Part shown: piece after piece, positions 1 through 7,907 of the stretch
Layout: each line of letters opens with the position of its first letter
Position numbering within the stretch: position 1 is the first letter of the stretch
Source: Hymenobacter ruricola
GTDB taxonomy: Bacteria > Bacteroidota > Bacteroidia > Cytophagales > Hymenobacteraceae
Assembly (NCBI RefSeq): GCF_015694525.1
Contig: NZ_JADQDM010000002.1
Coordinates: forward strand, 682,001 to 746,000
Length of the DNA: 64,000 bases
Direction: 5' to 3'
The notes under the pieces: model-generated
Seen by the model: the letters and a program-made list of their open reading frames with translations, nothing else
Told to the model about the DNA's origin: nothing
Database searches by the model: none
Translations under genes and position numbers: made by a program

Positions 1-89
1 GCCGCGCCCAGCGCGCCGCGGGCCGCGGCGCGCATTCCGTTGAACCACCCCAGGCCGCTAACTTGCGGCCGCAAACTCGTATAGCGCAT
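1..89 (-). CDS. Possible 5' end of a divergent gene (partial)
   Basis: A minus-strand reading frame opens with an ATG at position 89 (a second ATG lies two codons upstream, at 95) and stays open to the left edge of the window. The visible residues, MRYTSLRPQVSGLGWFNGMR and then an Ala/Arg-rich stretch, match no family I recognise. It would be divergent from the SDR gene at 117 with a very short shared promoter region. Only about 30 codons are visible in GC-rich sequence, so it may be spurious. Confidence 0.35.
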   Translation of the reverse strand, partial: MRYTSLRPQVSGLGWFNGMRAAARGALGA

Positions 90-116
90 TTGCATCCTTA
101 ATTTTCTCAAAGATAA

Positions 117-812
117 ATGGACCTCACCGGCAAAGTCGCCATTGTTACCGGCGCAAGCAAAGGAATTGGCCGCGCCACTGTGGAGGCGCTGCTGGCGCGC
201 GGCGCAGCCGTGGCCGGCTGGGCCCGCACGGCTCCTGCTGGCCTCGTCCACGACCGGTTTCAGTTTTTCGAGTGCGACGTGCAGGATGAGCACTCCATCA
301 CCGAAGCCTTCACCAACACGCAGCGCGAACTGGGCCCGGATATTCACGTGCTGGTCAACAACGCCGGCCTGGGCATCATGGGCGAGGTGGACGGCTTCCG
401 GACGGAGGACTGGAAAACGATGTTCGACACCAACGTGCTGGGCACTTTCCTGTGCACCCGTGCCGTGCTGCCCCAGATGAAGCGGCAGCACGCGGGCCAC
501 GTCGTGAACGTAGCCTCGCTGGCCGGCACGGCAGGCACTGCCGGCATGAGCGGCTACTGCGCCACCAAATTCGCGGTGCGGGGCTTTTCGGATGCCTTAT
601 TCAAGGAGGTGCGGCCGGCCGGCATCCGCGTAACGTGCGTGATGCCGGGCTCGGTCGAAACCAACTTCAACGGCAAGGAGCCCGGCCCCGCTCCCGACCC
701 GCACAAGATGCAGCCCGAAGACATTGCGGCCGCCATTGTGCACGCCATCGAAGCGCCCGACACGACCATGATTTCGGAAATCCAGCTGCGGCCGGCGCAG
801 GTGAACAACTAG
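117..812 (+). CDS. SDR family NAD(P)-dependent oxidoreductase
   Basis: A 231-residue classical short-chain dehydrogenase/reductase, probably cytoplasmic. The Rossmann cofactor motif TGASKGIG is at residues 11-18, the NNAG structural motif at 81-84, the catalytic Ser near 134 (NVASLAG) and the YxxxK pair at Tyr147/Lys151. Length is normal for a minimal classical SDR. No acidic residue that would clearly fix NADH preference was identified, and the substrate cannot be told from sequence. The ATG at 117 starts the standard N-terminus (MDLTGKVAIVTG). An 86-bp repeat separates it from gldA, so co-transcription is possible but not shown. Confidence 0.9.
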   Translation: MDLTGKVAIVTGASKGIGRATVEALLARGAAVAGWARTAPAGLVHDRFQFFECDVQDEHSITEAFTNTQRELGPDIHVLVNNAGLGIMGEVDGFRTEDWKTMFDTNVLGTFLCTRAVLPQMKRQHAGHVVNVASLAGTAGTAGMSGYCATKFAVRGFSDALFKEVRPAGIRVTCVMPGSVETNFNGKEPGPAPDPHKMQPEDIAAAIVHAIEAPDTTMISEIQLRPAQVNN

Positions 813-898
813 TGCTTGGTGCATGGTGCTTAGTGCCTGGCACCAAGGAAGCAAGCGAGAAAACCAAGCACCAGGCACCAACAACCAAGCACCAACCA
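813..898. repeat. Dispersed 'GCACCAGGCACCAA' inverted repeat
   Basis: The whole gap between the SDR gene and gldA consists of a low-complexity inverted repeat built from TGCTTGGTGC/GCACCAAGCA words; the element ends directly at the gldA ATG (899). A 30-bp piece (865-894) recurs on the other strand inside topoisomerase III at 61505-61534 with a single mismatch, which shows it is a dispersed family and not a local accident. Confidence 0.75.
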
Positions 899-1807
899 AT
901 GGTAGAAATTGAACACCTGACCAAAACCTACGGCGCCCAGAACGCCGTGGACAACATCAGCTTCACGGCGGGCAAGGGCGAAATCGTAGGCTTTCTGGGA
1001 CCGAACGGCGCGGGCAAGAGCACGACGATGAAAATTGCCACCGGCTACCTCCCGCCCACCGCCGGCACCGTGCGCGTGGCCGGCCACGACGTGCTCACCG
1101 ACAGCTTGGCCGTGCGCCGCCACGTGGGCTACCTGCCCGAGCACAACCCGCTCTACCTGGATATGTACGTGCACGAGTACCTCGAATTCATCGGCTCGGT
1201 ACACGGCCTCGGCGGCAAAGCCCTGCGCGCCCGCGTGGCCGAGCTGGTGCGCCGCGTGGGCTTGAGCCGCGAGCAGAACAAACAGATTGGCGCGCTCAGC
1301 AAGGGCTACCGGCAGCGCGTGGGCCTGGCCCAGGCCCTCATCCACGACCCCGACGTGCTGATTCTCGACGAGCCCACCACCGGCCTCGACCCCAACCAGA
1401 TTCTGGAAATCCGCCAGCTCATCCGCGAAGTGGGCGAAGATAAAACCGTCATTTTCAGCACCCACATTCTGCCCGAAGTCACGGCCCTGTGCTCGCGCGT
1501 GCTCATCATCAGCCGGGGCAAGCTGGTGGCCGACAGCCCGGTGGCCGAGCTGGCCGCCCGCGCCGCCGGCGAAACCGTGGTCCGCGCCGAGTTTGAAGGC
1601 GCCGTGGACACCGCCCAGTTGTCCCAGTTGCCCGGCGTGCGCCACGTGGAGGCCGCGCCCGATGGTGCCGTGCTACTCCGCACCGCGCCGGGCGTGGATG
1701 TCCGCGCGGCCGTGTCGCGCCTGGCCGGGCAGGAAGGCTGGATACTGCTGGGGCTGCGGCAGGAGCACCAGAGCTTGGAAGAGGTGTTTGGGGAATTGAC
1801 GAAGTAG
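899..1807 (+). CDS. gldA: Gliding motility ABC transporter ATP-binding subunit GldA
   Basis: A 302-residue ABC ATPase. Walker A GPNGAGKST is at 34-42, the signature LSKGYRQR at 133-140, Walker B VLILDEP at 153-159 and the H-loop His near 189 (FSTHILPE). This is the GldA arrangement, and the next two genes encode the partner permease GldF and auxiliary subunit GldG, which together form an ABC complex required for gliding in flavobacteria. The frame is open far upstream, but ATG 899 gives the family N-terminus MVEIEHLTKTYGAQ. All nucleotide-binding motifs are intact, so the subunit should hydrolyse ATP. Confidence 0.93.
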   Translation: MVEIEHLTKTYGAQNAVDNISFTAGKGEIVGFLGPNGAGKSTTMKIATGYLPPTAGTVRVAGHDVLTDSLAVRRHVGYLPEHNPLYLDMYVHEYLEFIGSVHGLGGKALRARVAELVRRVGLSREQNKQIGALSKGYRQRVGLAQALIHDPDVLILDEPTTGLDPNQILEIRQLIREVGEDKTVIFSTHILPEVTALCSRVLIISRGKLVADSPVAELAARAAGETVVRAEFEGAVDTAQLSQLPGVRHVEAAPDGAVLLRTAPGVDVRAAVSRLAGQEGWILLGLRQEHQSLEEVFGELTK

Positions 1808-1830
1808 AATTTAATATCCAGAACAACCAG

Positions 1831-1871
1831 AAAGAACGTCATGCTTCGCTGCGCTCTGCATGACGTTCTTT
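1831..1871. repeat. Short hairpin of the GAACGTCATG family
   Basis: Fourteen-bp arms at 1831-1844 and 1858-1871 (AAAGAACGTCATGC and its complement) around a 13-nt loop, between gldA and gldF. It keeps only the outermost arm of the longer family members seen at 25047, 48703 or 53096 and looks like an internally deleted copy. It could form a hairpin in the gldA-gldF transcript. Confidence 0.8.
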
Positions 1872-1890
1872 GACTGACGTTCAAACCAGT

Positions 1891-2616
1891 ATGCTCACCA
1901 TTCTCCAAAAAGAATTCAACGCCTTCCTGAACTCCCCCGTGGCTTACGTAGTGCTGGGGGTTTTTCTGGTTGCGACGGGCCTGTTTGTCTGGGTTTTCCC
2001 GGATAGCAGCGTGCTCGATTACGGCTACGCCGACCTGCAAACGCTGTTCAACCTGGCGCCGTGGATTTTCCTGTTCCTGATTCCAGCCATCACCATGCGC
2101 ACGTTTGCGGAGGAAAAAAGGGCCGGTACCATTGAGCTTTTATTAACCCGCCCGTTGACGGACGGGCAAATAATTGGCGGGAAATACCTAGCGTGTTTTC
2201 TATTGGCTTTGTTGGCATTAATTCCAACGCTGCTGTATTATTTCTCAGTTTATAAACTTGGCAGCCCGGAAGGCAACATCGACTCGGCCGCGACGGTCGG
2301 TTCCTATTTAGGCTTGGCGCTGCTGGCGGCGGTGTTTGCGGCCATTGGGGTGCTGGCCTCGGCGCTCACGCGCGACCAGATTATTGCGTTTCTGGTGGCG
2401 GTGGTGGGGTGTTTCCTGGTGTATTCGGGGTTCGATTCGCTGGCGTCGGTGCTGGAAGGCAGCGCGGCTTATTACGTCAGCCAATTGGGCATTGCGGCGC
2501 ACTACCGCGACCTGAGCAAAGGCCTGATTGACTCGCGGGACCTGGTTTATTTCTTTAGTGTGGTAGCCGTGGCGCTGCAGGCCACGCGGCTGGCCTTACG
2601 CAGCCGCAATTGGTAA
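1891..2616 (+). CDS. gldF: Gliding motility ABC transporter permease GldF
   Basis: A 241-residue ABC-2 type permease with about six predicted hydrophobic segments. It begins MLTILQKEFNAFLNSPVAYV, the typical N-terminus in which a helix carrying the KEF motif precedes the first membrane span. The conserved FAEEKRAGTIELLLTRPLT segment of ABC-2 exporters lies at about residues 74-92. A TTG seven codons upstream is in frame, but ATG 1891 fits the family better. It sits between gldA and gldG; its TAA overlaps the gldG ATG (TAATG), so translation of the two is probably coupled. Confidence 0.92.
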   Translation: MLTILQKEFNAFLNSPVAYVVLGVFLVATGLFVWVFPDSSVLDYGYADLQTLFNLAPWIFLFLIPAITMRTFAEEKRAGTIELLLTRPLTDGQIIGGKYLACFLLALLALIPTLLYYFSVYKLGSPEGNIDSAATVGSYLGLALLAAVFAAIGVLASALTRDQIIAFLVAVVGCFLVYSGFDSLASVLEGSAAYYVSQLGIAAHYRDLSKGLIDSRDLVYFFSVVAVALQATRLALRSRNW

Positions 2617-4340
2617 TGGAAGATACGTTGACCCCCGCTCCGGTTCCGGCCGCCGCCTCGCGCAAGCAGCGCGACTTGCTGACGTTTGCCGCCATCCTCG
2701 GCGGACTGCTGCTGTTCAATTTCATTGCGCAGCGCTTCTTTTTCCGGCTCGATTTGACCGAGGAAAAGCGCTACACCATGTCGGATGCCACCAAGAAGCT
2801 GCTGCGCGACCTCAAGCAGCCGGTCACCGTCACGGTGTACCTCACCGGCGATTTCCCGCCCGCCTTCCGCCGCCTAGAGCAGGGCGTGCGCGAAACCCTG
2901 ACCGAATTCCAGGTCTACGGCGGCGCCAACCTGAACTACATTTTCATCGACCCCAGCGCCGGCGGCACCGAGGCGGCGCGCAACGCCTTCTACACCAGCC
3001 TTTTCAAGAAAGGCCTGAAACCCACCAACCTCGGCGCCACCGAAAACGGCAAGCGCGTCGAGAAAATCATCTTTCCCTGGGCGGTGGTGAGTGTGGGCGG
3101 GCACGACAAAAACGTGCTGCTGCTGCGCGGCAACCAGGCTGCTCCGGCCGACGTGCGCCTCAACCAGAGCATCGAGGGCCTGGAATACGAGCTGGCCAGC
3201 ACCATCCGCACGCTGGTGCCGGCCCTGCGCAAGCGCATCGGCGTGATTGAGGGCCATGGCGAGCTGACCAACGCCCAGGCCGGCGACATGCTCGGCACCT
3301 GGCAGCAGCAATACGACGTGTTTCGCGTGACGCTGAGCAAGGTGAAGGACCTGAGCGCCCTCGATGCCGTGGTGGTGGCCCAGCCCAAAACGCCCTACAC
3401 CGAGGACGAGAAATTCAAGCTCGACCAGTTCATCACCAGCGGCGGCCGGGCCTTGTTCTTCATCGATGCCCTGCGCGTGGACCTCGACAGCGTGAGCCGC
3501 AACGGCGTGGCTTTGGCCACGCCCTACAACCTCAACCTCGACGACCTGTTCTTCAAGTACGGCCTGCGCCTGAACCAAGACCTGCTGCTGGACCTGAACA
3601 GCGGCCAGATTCCGCTCGTGACCGGCATGGATGGCAACAAGCCCAAAATTGAGCCCATGCCCTGGCAGCTCTACCCGCTCATCAACAAGTTTAGCCCCCA
3701 CCCCATCACCCGCAACCTCGACGCGGTGTACCTGAAATTCGTGGGCAACATGGACACGGTGAAAGCCACCGGCGTCCGCAAAACCGCGCTGATGACCACC
3801 TCGCGCTACACCCGCGTACTGCCCGCGCCCGTGCCCATCAACTTCAACGACGCCCGCCTGGAGCCCAACCCCAAGCTCTACCAAAAAGGCTTCCAGCCGG
3901 TGGCGTATTTGCTGGAAGGCCAGTTTACCTCGCTCTTTGCCAACCGCGCCCGGCCGGGCACGCTGCAATTCCAGCCCGAAAAGCCGGCCAATGCCAAGCC
4001 CAGCAAAATCCTGGTCGTGTCCGACGGCGACTTCATTCGTTCCGACATCGACCCCAAAACCGGCAACCCCTACCGCCTGGGTTTCGACCGCCTCGCCAAC
4101 ACTGAATTCGCCAACCGCGAGTTGGTGCTCAACGCCACCGACTACCTGCTCGACGAAACCGGCCTCATCGCCGTGCGCGGCAAGCAAATCACCCTCCGCC
4201 CCCTCGACAAGGTGAAGCTGGCCGAACAGCGCCGCCGCTGGCAGCTGCTGAACATCGGGGCTCCGCTGGCGCTGCTGGGCGTGTTCGGGGCCGTGCGGGC
4301 TTGGCGGCGCAAGCGGCGGTACGCGGGGTTTGGGGCTTAG
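2616..4340 (+). CDS. gldG: Gliding motility ABC transporter auxiliary subunit GldG
   Basis: A 574-residue protein with one hydrophobic span near residues 22-41, a long extracytoplasmic region of the ABC-type auxiliary (GldG) family, and a second span near the C-terminus (about 547-565) followed by basic residues RRKRR. The motif FFRLDLTEEKRYTMSDATKK just after the first span and FFIDALRVDLDSV in the middle are characteristic of GldG. With GldA and GldF it completes the ABC complex needed for gliding. Its ATG overlaps the gldF stop. In Bacteroidota, gld genes do not always imply visible gliding, so motility is inferred, not proven. Confidence 0.93.
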   Translation: MEDTLTPAPVPAAASRKQRDLLTFAAILGGLLLFNFIAQRFFFRLDLTEEKRYTMSDATKKLLRDLKQPVTVTVYLTGDFPPAFRRLEQGVRETLTEFQVYGGANLNYIFIDPSAGGTEAARNAFYTSLFKKGLKPTNLGATENGKRVEKIIFPWAVVSVGGHDKNVLLLRGNQAAPADVRLNQSIEGLEYELASTIRTLVPALRKRIGVIEGHGELTNAQAGDMLGTWQQQYDVFRVTLSKVKDLSALDAVVVAQPKTPYTEDEKFKLDQFITSGGRALFFIDALRVDLDSVSRNGVALATPYNLNLDDLFFKYGLRLNQDLLLDLNSGQIPLVTGMDGNKPKIEPMPWQLYPLINKFSPHPITRNLDAVYLKFVGNMDTVKATGVRKTALMTTSRYTRVLPAPVPINFNDARLEPNPKLYQKGFQPVAYLLEGQFTSLFANRARPGTLQFQPEKPANAKPSKILVVSDGDFIRSDIDPKTGNPYRLGFDRLANTEFANRELVLNATDYLLDETGLIAVRGKQITLRPLDKVKLAEQRRRWQLLNIGAPLALLGVFGAVRAWRRKRRYAGFGA

Positions 4341-4380
4341 CTGAATTCAGGTCAACTTTATTAAACCTTGCCCGAACTGC

Positions 4381-4647
4381 ATGGAAGAGCTATTTGGAGA
4401 ACTCATCGGCCAGGCTTTCATGGCTGTGGTGTTCACTGCCATTGGGTTTGGGTACTTGTACTTGCGCTACCGTAACACAGTGCAGGTGCAGCAGGTATTG
4501 GTCAGAAAATACGAAAACAGCTACGCAAACGCTGGGATGGCCGTGGTGCTCAACGTGGCCGCCGCTACCTTCATCCTGCTCATAATCGGCTTGCTAGTGG
4601 CGCCGCTGCTCCATTGGCTTCGCGGCTTGGGCTCCTTCAGTAGCTGA
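4381..4647 (+). CDS. Small two-span membrane protein, unknown function
   Basis: An 88-residue protein with two hydrophobic segments (about residues 10-27 and 54-78) separated by a charged loop containing YLRYRN and VLVRKYENSY. I do not recognise a family. It starts 40 bp after gldG in the same direction and may be a terminal gene of that operon, but nothing in the sequence links it to gliding. Hydrophobic pattern and ordinary codon use make it likely to be real. A longer overlapping frame (4301-4585) is a shadow. Confidence 0.6.
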   Translation: MEELFGELIGQAFMAVVFTAIGFGYLYLRYRNTVQVQQVLVRKYENSYANAGMAVVLNVAAATFILLIIGLLVAPLLHWLRGLGSFSS

Positions 4648-4736
4648 GCGCAGCGGGATATTCGCCACCTTTCGCCGTAGCCGGAACGGCCCTCCGGCAA
4701 AGTCTCAAAGGCCTGCGGAAACCGAATGGTGCCCGT

Positions 4737-4872
4737 AACTTAAGTTGCAGAGCACTTTCAATTTCCGCAGGTGCCGGTAACCCGGGTTACCGGCACCTAT
4801 GTATATCTGCAGGCCTCTGTAACCCGGGTTTTGGAGACCTGTGTATTTCCGCAGGGGTCCGAAACCCGGGTT
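4737..4872. repeat. Four-unit 42-bp tandem array with AACCCGGGTT centres
   Basis: Palindromic decamers sit exactly 42 bp apart: AACTTAAGTT at 4737, then AACCCGGGTT at 4779, 4821 and 4863. Between them is a shared but degenerate segment containing TTTCCGCAGG or TCTGCAGGCC. The array fills most of the 334-bp gap between the small membrane gene and dnaN and ends about 70 bp before the dnaN promoter motif. Apart from the array and that promoter I see nothing else in the gap. The minus strand is open as a 14-residue repeat, but no convincing start supports a gene. Confidence 0.85.
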
Positions 4873-4941
4873 ACAGAGAAGACGCATCGAAAGAAGCGTT
4901 AAGCGGCCCGCTGCGCGCTTCCAAAGCCCACGGCCACCGCC

Positions 4942-4949
4942 TATCTTTG
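4942..4949 (+). promoter_or_regulatory. TANNTTTG -7 element, dnaN promoter
   Basis: TATCTTTG matches the Bacteroidota -7 consensus exactly and predicts a transcript start near 4956, about 26 nt before the dnaN ATG. No convincing -33 TTG was found at the usual distance. Confidence 0.6.
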
Positions 4950-4981
4950 CCCTCCCCTAGCCCAAACCTTAGCCTTACGTC

Positions 4982-6106
4982 ATGAAATTTATTGTCTCGT
5001 CATCCGCGCTGCTGAAGCAGCTGCAAAGCATCAACGGCGTGGTTACGAACAACCCCGTGGTGCCCATTCTGGAGAACTTTCTCTTTGAGATTGAGGCCGG
5101 TAAGCTCACCATCACCGCCTCCGACCTGGAGACGAGCATGATAACGGAGCTGCCCGTGGAGGCCCGCGACACCGGCCGCATTGCCGCGCCCGCCCGCATC
5201 CTGCTCGACACCCTCAAGAACCTGCCCGACCAGCCCGTGACCTTCACGCTGGACGAGGAAACCTACACCATCGAAATCAGCTCGGCCAACGGGCGCTACA
5301 AGCTGGCCGGCGAAAATGCCGCCGACTTCCCCCGAGTGCCGGTGGTGAAGGGCTCGGCCCCGATTGAAATGCCGTCGTCGTCGCTGGCGCGCGCCATCAA
5401 CAAGACCATTTTTGCGGTGAGCACCGACGAGTTGCGCCCGGCCATGACCGGCATTCTGGTGCAGCTGGCCGACTCGCAAGTGACCTTCGTGGCCACCGAC
5501 GGGCACCGCCTGTTGCGCTACCGCCGCCAGGACGTGGGCGCCGGCCAAACCGCCAACCTCATCATCCCGCGCAAGGCCTTTAACCTGCTGAAAGGCACAC
5601 TGCCCTCGGAGGCCACGCCGGTGAAGATGGAGTTCAACCAGAGCAACGCCTTCTTCTCCTTCAACCAGATGCGCCTCGTGTGCCGCCTGATTGACGAGCG
5701 CTACCCGGACTACGAAAACGTGATTCCGGTGAGCAACCCCAACAAGCTCATCATCAACCGCCAAGAGCTGCTCAATTCGGTGCGCCGCATCAGCATCTAT
5801 TCCAACAAAACCACCCACCAGGTGCGCCTGCGCCTGGCCGGCTCGGAGCTGGTGGTATCGGCCGAAGACCTGGATTTTAGCAACGAAGCCAAGGAAACCC
5901 TCACCTGCCAGTACGACGGCGAGGACATGGAAATTGGCTTCAACGCCCGCTTCCTACTCGAAATGCTGTCGAACATCGACTCCGACGAAATCACCCTGGA
6001 GCTGAGCACGCCCAACCGCGCCGGCCTGCTGATGCCCACCACGCCGGACGACAGCGAAAGCATCCTGATGCTGGTGATGCCGGTGATGCTGAATAACTAC
6101 GTTTAA
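4982..6106 (+). CDS. dnaN: DNA polymerase III beta subunit (sliding clamp)
   Basis: A 374-residue beta clamp of normal length, built of three clamp domains of about 120 residues each. It begins MKFIVSSSALLKQLQSINGV, a typical Bacteroidota DnaN N-terminus, and ends in the family motif ESILMLVMPVMLNNYV. The dimeric ring tethers the replicative polymerase to DNA and recruits repair enzymes. No dnaA or recF is adjacent; in many Bacteroidota these genes are dispersed, so the location says nothing about the origin. A TANNTTTG promoter and a 42-bp repeat array lie directly upstream. Confidence 0.97.
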   Translation: MKFIVSSSALLKQLQSINGVVTNNPVVPILENFLFEIEAGKLTITASDLETSMITELPVEARDTGRIAAPARILLDTLKNLPDQPVTFTLDEETYTIEISSANGRYKLAGENAADFPRVPVVKGSAPIEMPSSSLARAINKTIFAVSTDELRPAMTGILVQLADSQVTFVATDGHRLLRYRRQDVGAGQTANLIIPRKAFNLLKGTLPSEATPVKMEFNQSNAFFSFNQMRLVCRLIDERYPDYENVIPVSNPNKLIINRQELLNSVRRISIYSNKTTHQVRLRLAGSELVVSAEDLDFSNEAKETLTCQYDGEDMEIGFNARFLLEMLSNIDSDEITLELSTPNRAGLLMPTTPDDSESILMLVMPVMLNNYV

Positions 6107-6123
6107 CTTTTTGCCCTCATTTC

Positions 6124-6212
6124 TGTCATCCTGAGCGCAGCGAAGGACCTTATTCCCGCCGAACGATTATCGTTCTAGCTTGATAAGGTCCTTCGCTGCG
6201 CTCAGGATGACA
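6124..6212. repeat. Long hairpin repeat (TGTCATCCTGAGC type)
   Basis: Perfect 30-bp arms at 6124-6153 and 6183-6212 between dnaN and gldC, with a second small hairpin (GAACGATTATCGTTC) in the loop. The arm begins TGTCATCCTGAGCGCAGCG, a variant of the intergenic hairpin sequences found throughout this window. It could stop or attenuate read-through from dnaN into gldC, but it lacks a T-tract. Confidence 0.9.
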
Positions 6213-6226
6213 CATTTTTACCTAAG

Positions 6227-6562
6227 ATGAAAAAATCAGAAATTCGTTTCAGCATCGCGCTGGATGACAATAAAGTACCCGAAGCCATCAGCTGGTCGGC
6301 TACCGACGCGGGGCCGGACATTCACTTTGCCAAGGCCATCAACATCGCGCTGTGGGACCGGGAGCAGGTGGGCACCATGAAAATTGACCTCTGGACCAAA
6401 GACATGCCCGTGGACGAGATGAAGCGTTTCGTGGTCGACAACATCGGCTCGATGGCCGAGAACATCGTGACGGCCACCGACGACAAGGAAATGGCCAACA
6501 AGATGCGCGCGCTTTGCAAAGAGCTGTCGGACTACCTGGACAAGCAGGAGCAAGGGCAATAG
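6227..6562 (+). CDS. gldC: Gliding motility protein GldC
   Basis: A 111-residue soluble protein matching the small GldC family over its full length, including the N-terminal block MKKSEIRFSIALDDNKVPE, the segment ALWDREQVGTMKIDLWTKDM and the acidic, helical C-terminus. GldC enhances gliding in flavobacteria and is kept in many non-gliding Bacteroidota; its biochemical role is unknown. It is far from gldAFG here (about 1.9 kb) and is followed by a strong hairpin terminator. The ATG at 6227 is the only sensible start. Confidence 0.92.
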   Translation: MKKSEIRFSIALDDNKVPEAISWSATDAGPDIHFAKAINIALWDREQVGTMKIDLWTKDMPVDEMKRFVVDNIGSMAENIVTATDDKEMANKMRALCKELSDYLDKQEQGQ

Positions 6563-6579
6563 TCTACGATTAAAATAGA

Positions 6580-6613
6580 AAAAGCCCCGTCGGATTGCTC
6601 CGATGGGGCTTTT
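6580..6613. terminator. Bidirectional rho-independent terminator
   Basis: Stem AAAAGCCCCGTCGGA / TCCGATGGGGCTTTT around a 4-nt loop, with A-tract and T-tract on the two sides. It ends gldC (plus) and the minus-strand gene at 6635. Confidence 0.9.
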
Positions 6614-6634
6614 CAACGGAAGTAAAGGCGGAAG

Positions 6635-7183
6635 TTACCGGGCGTTTCGGCCCAGGTTGCCGGCCGGCCGGTTGACCGGCTTGGTGCTGGCGGGCGCGAT
6701 GGTGGCGTCGTTGGCGCGGGCCGGGGCCGGGTTCTGCACCGAGTTGGTGAGCAAAATGCTGGCGGACTGGGAAGCGTAGTCCTTGTCGTATTTGTTGTAG
6801 GAGGCGCGCGAGCTAAAGTAGCTGCTGTACTGGTCGTTGCTCAGGAAAGCCTGAAACTCCTTGTCGCGCTCCTTGCACACGCCGTTGCACTCGGCGTCGA
6901 TAAGGCTGGGGTTGCCGGCATTTCTGCGCTCAATGGCGGCCATTTTGGCGACTTTCTCGGCATTTACGGCGCGGAGCTTGGTAGCCTGGTAGTTGTTGAG
7001 GTGCAGGTCGCGCACCATGTGGTCGCTCAGCCGGTCGGCGCGGGCCTGCACCGGGTTCAGGCGGGGCGAGGATTGGGTCTTGTCCTGCGGCTCCACGGTG
7101 GTAGCGCGGGAAGCTTGCTGGGCGGAAGCGGTGCCGGCCATCAGCGCCAGCAGCAGAGAAGCAAAAGCTGATTTCGTCGTCAT
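6635..7183 (-). CDS. Secreted hypothetical protein
   Basis: A 182-residue protein with a clear Sec signal peptide (residues 1-21, cut after ASA-QQ) followed by a low-complexity segment and a helical core rich in Lys, Asn and Asp. The segment LSDHMVRDLHLNNYQATKLR resembles small periplasmic helical proteins of the Spy/CpxP kind often seen in Bacteroidota (a helix pair around the motif LNNYQ..K...VN). I would not assign a function beyond a periplasmic protein. It converges on gldC through a shared terminator. Confidence 0.75.
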   Translation of the reverse strand: MTTKSAFASLLLALMAGTASAQQASRATTVEPQDKTQSSPRLNPVQARADRLSDHMVRDLHLNNYQATKLRAVNAEKVAKMAAIERRNAGNPSLIDAECNGVCKERDKEFQAFLSNDQYSSYFSSRASYNKYDKDYASQSASILLTNSVQNPAPARANDATIAPASTKPVNRPAGNLGRNAR

Positions 7184-7314
7184 CGTCGTAGGGGGTTAAG
7201 TACACACTTACGCAAGGACCGGGCCAGAGGGAAAGGGCTCAGTAGTGGGTTTAAACGCAAGAAAACCTCCGACGGTTCGGAATCAACCGGCACGCATAGT
7301 GACGGTTGAATATG

Positions 7315-7854
7315 CTACCAGTTATTTTTCCACATCATCGACTCCACCGGTTTGTCGGTGCGGTCGTTGTATTTGGCGTTTTGCTTGCGGTTGTAAAACG
7401 TCTCAACGTCGCCCTGCACGGTGAAATAAATCAGCTGGCCGATGGGCATGTTGCGATACACCCGCACGGGCATCGACACGCTGATTTCCAGCGTCCAATG
7501 GTTGCAGAAGCCCACGTCGCCCTTGCCCGCGGTGGCGTGAATGTCGATGCCCAGGCGGCCCACGCTGCTCTTGCCTTCGAGGAAAGGCACGGTGGCGTGG
7601 GTTTCGGTGTATTCCTGCGTCACGCCGAGGTAAAGCTTGCCGGGCTGCAGCACGAACCCTTCCGTTTCGGGGATTTCAAACGTGTCGATTTCGTTGTGGC
7701 GGCGCGCGTCCAGCACCGCGTCGCGGTAGGTGGCCAGGTAAGGGCCCAGGTGCACGTCGTAGGAATTGGTACCCAGGCAGCTACGGTCGTAGGGCTCGAT
7801 GACGATGGTGCCTTTTTCGATTTCCGCGAGGATTTGCTGGTCGGTAAGAATCAT
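7315..7854 (-). CDS. dcd: dCTP deaminase
   Basis: A 179-residue enzyme that deaminates dCTP to dUTP for thymidylate synthesis (trimeric, cytoplasmic). The active-site block GKSSVGRLGIDIHATAGKGD and the Glu of WTLEISV carry the conserved Ser, Arg and Glu, and the C-terminal tail ends in the family KYNDRTDKPVES-like segment. The frame opens 18 codons earlier with an ATG overlapping the upstream stop (TAATG), but ATG 7854 gives the conserved N-terminus MILTDQQILAEIEKG and is chosen. It lies directly downstream of the membrane-anchored protein at 7908. Confidence 0.93.
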   Translation of the reverse strand: MILTDQQILAEIEKGTIVIEPYDRSCLGTNSYDVHLGPYLATYRDAVLDARRHNEIDTFEIPETEGFVLQPGKLYLGVTQEYTETHATVPFLEGKSSVGRLGIDIHATAGKGDVGFCNHWTLEISVSMPVRVYRNMPIGQLIYFTVQGDVETFYNRKQNAKYNDRTDKPVESMMWKNNW

Positions 7855-7907
7855 TAAGTTGAAAACAGAAGAGAATGCAGAAAAAGTAAGCGGGGCGCCA
7901 ATAGGCA

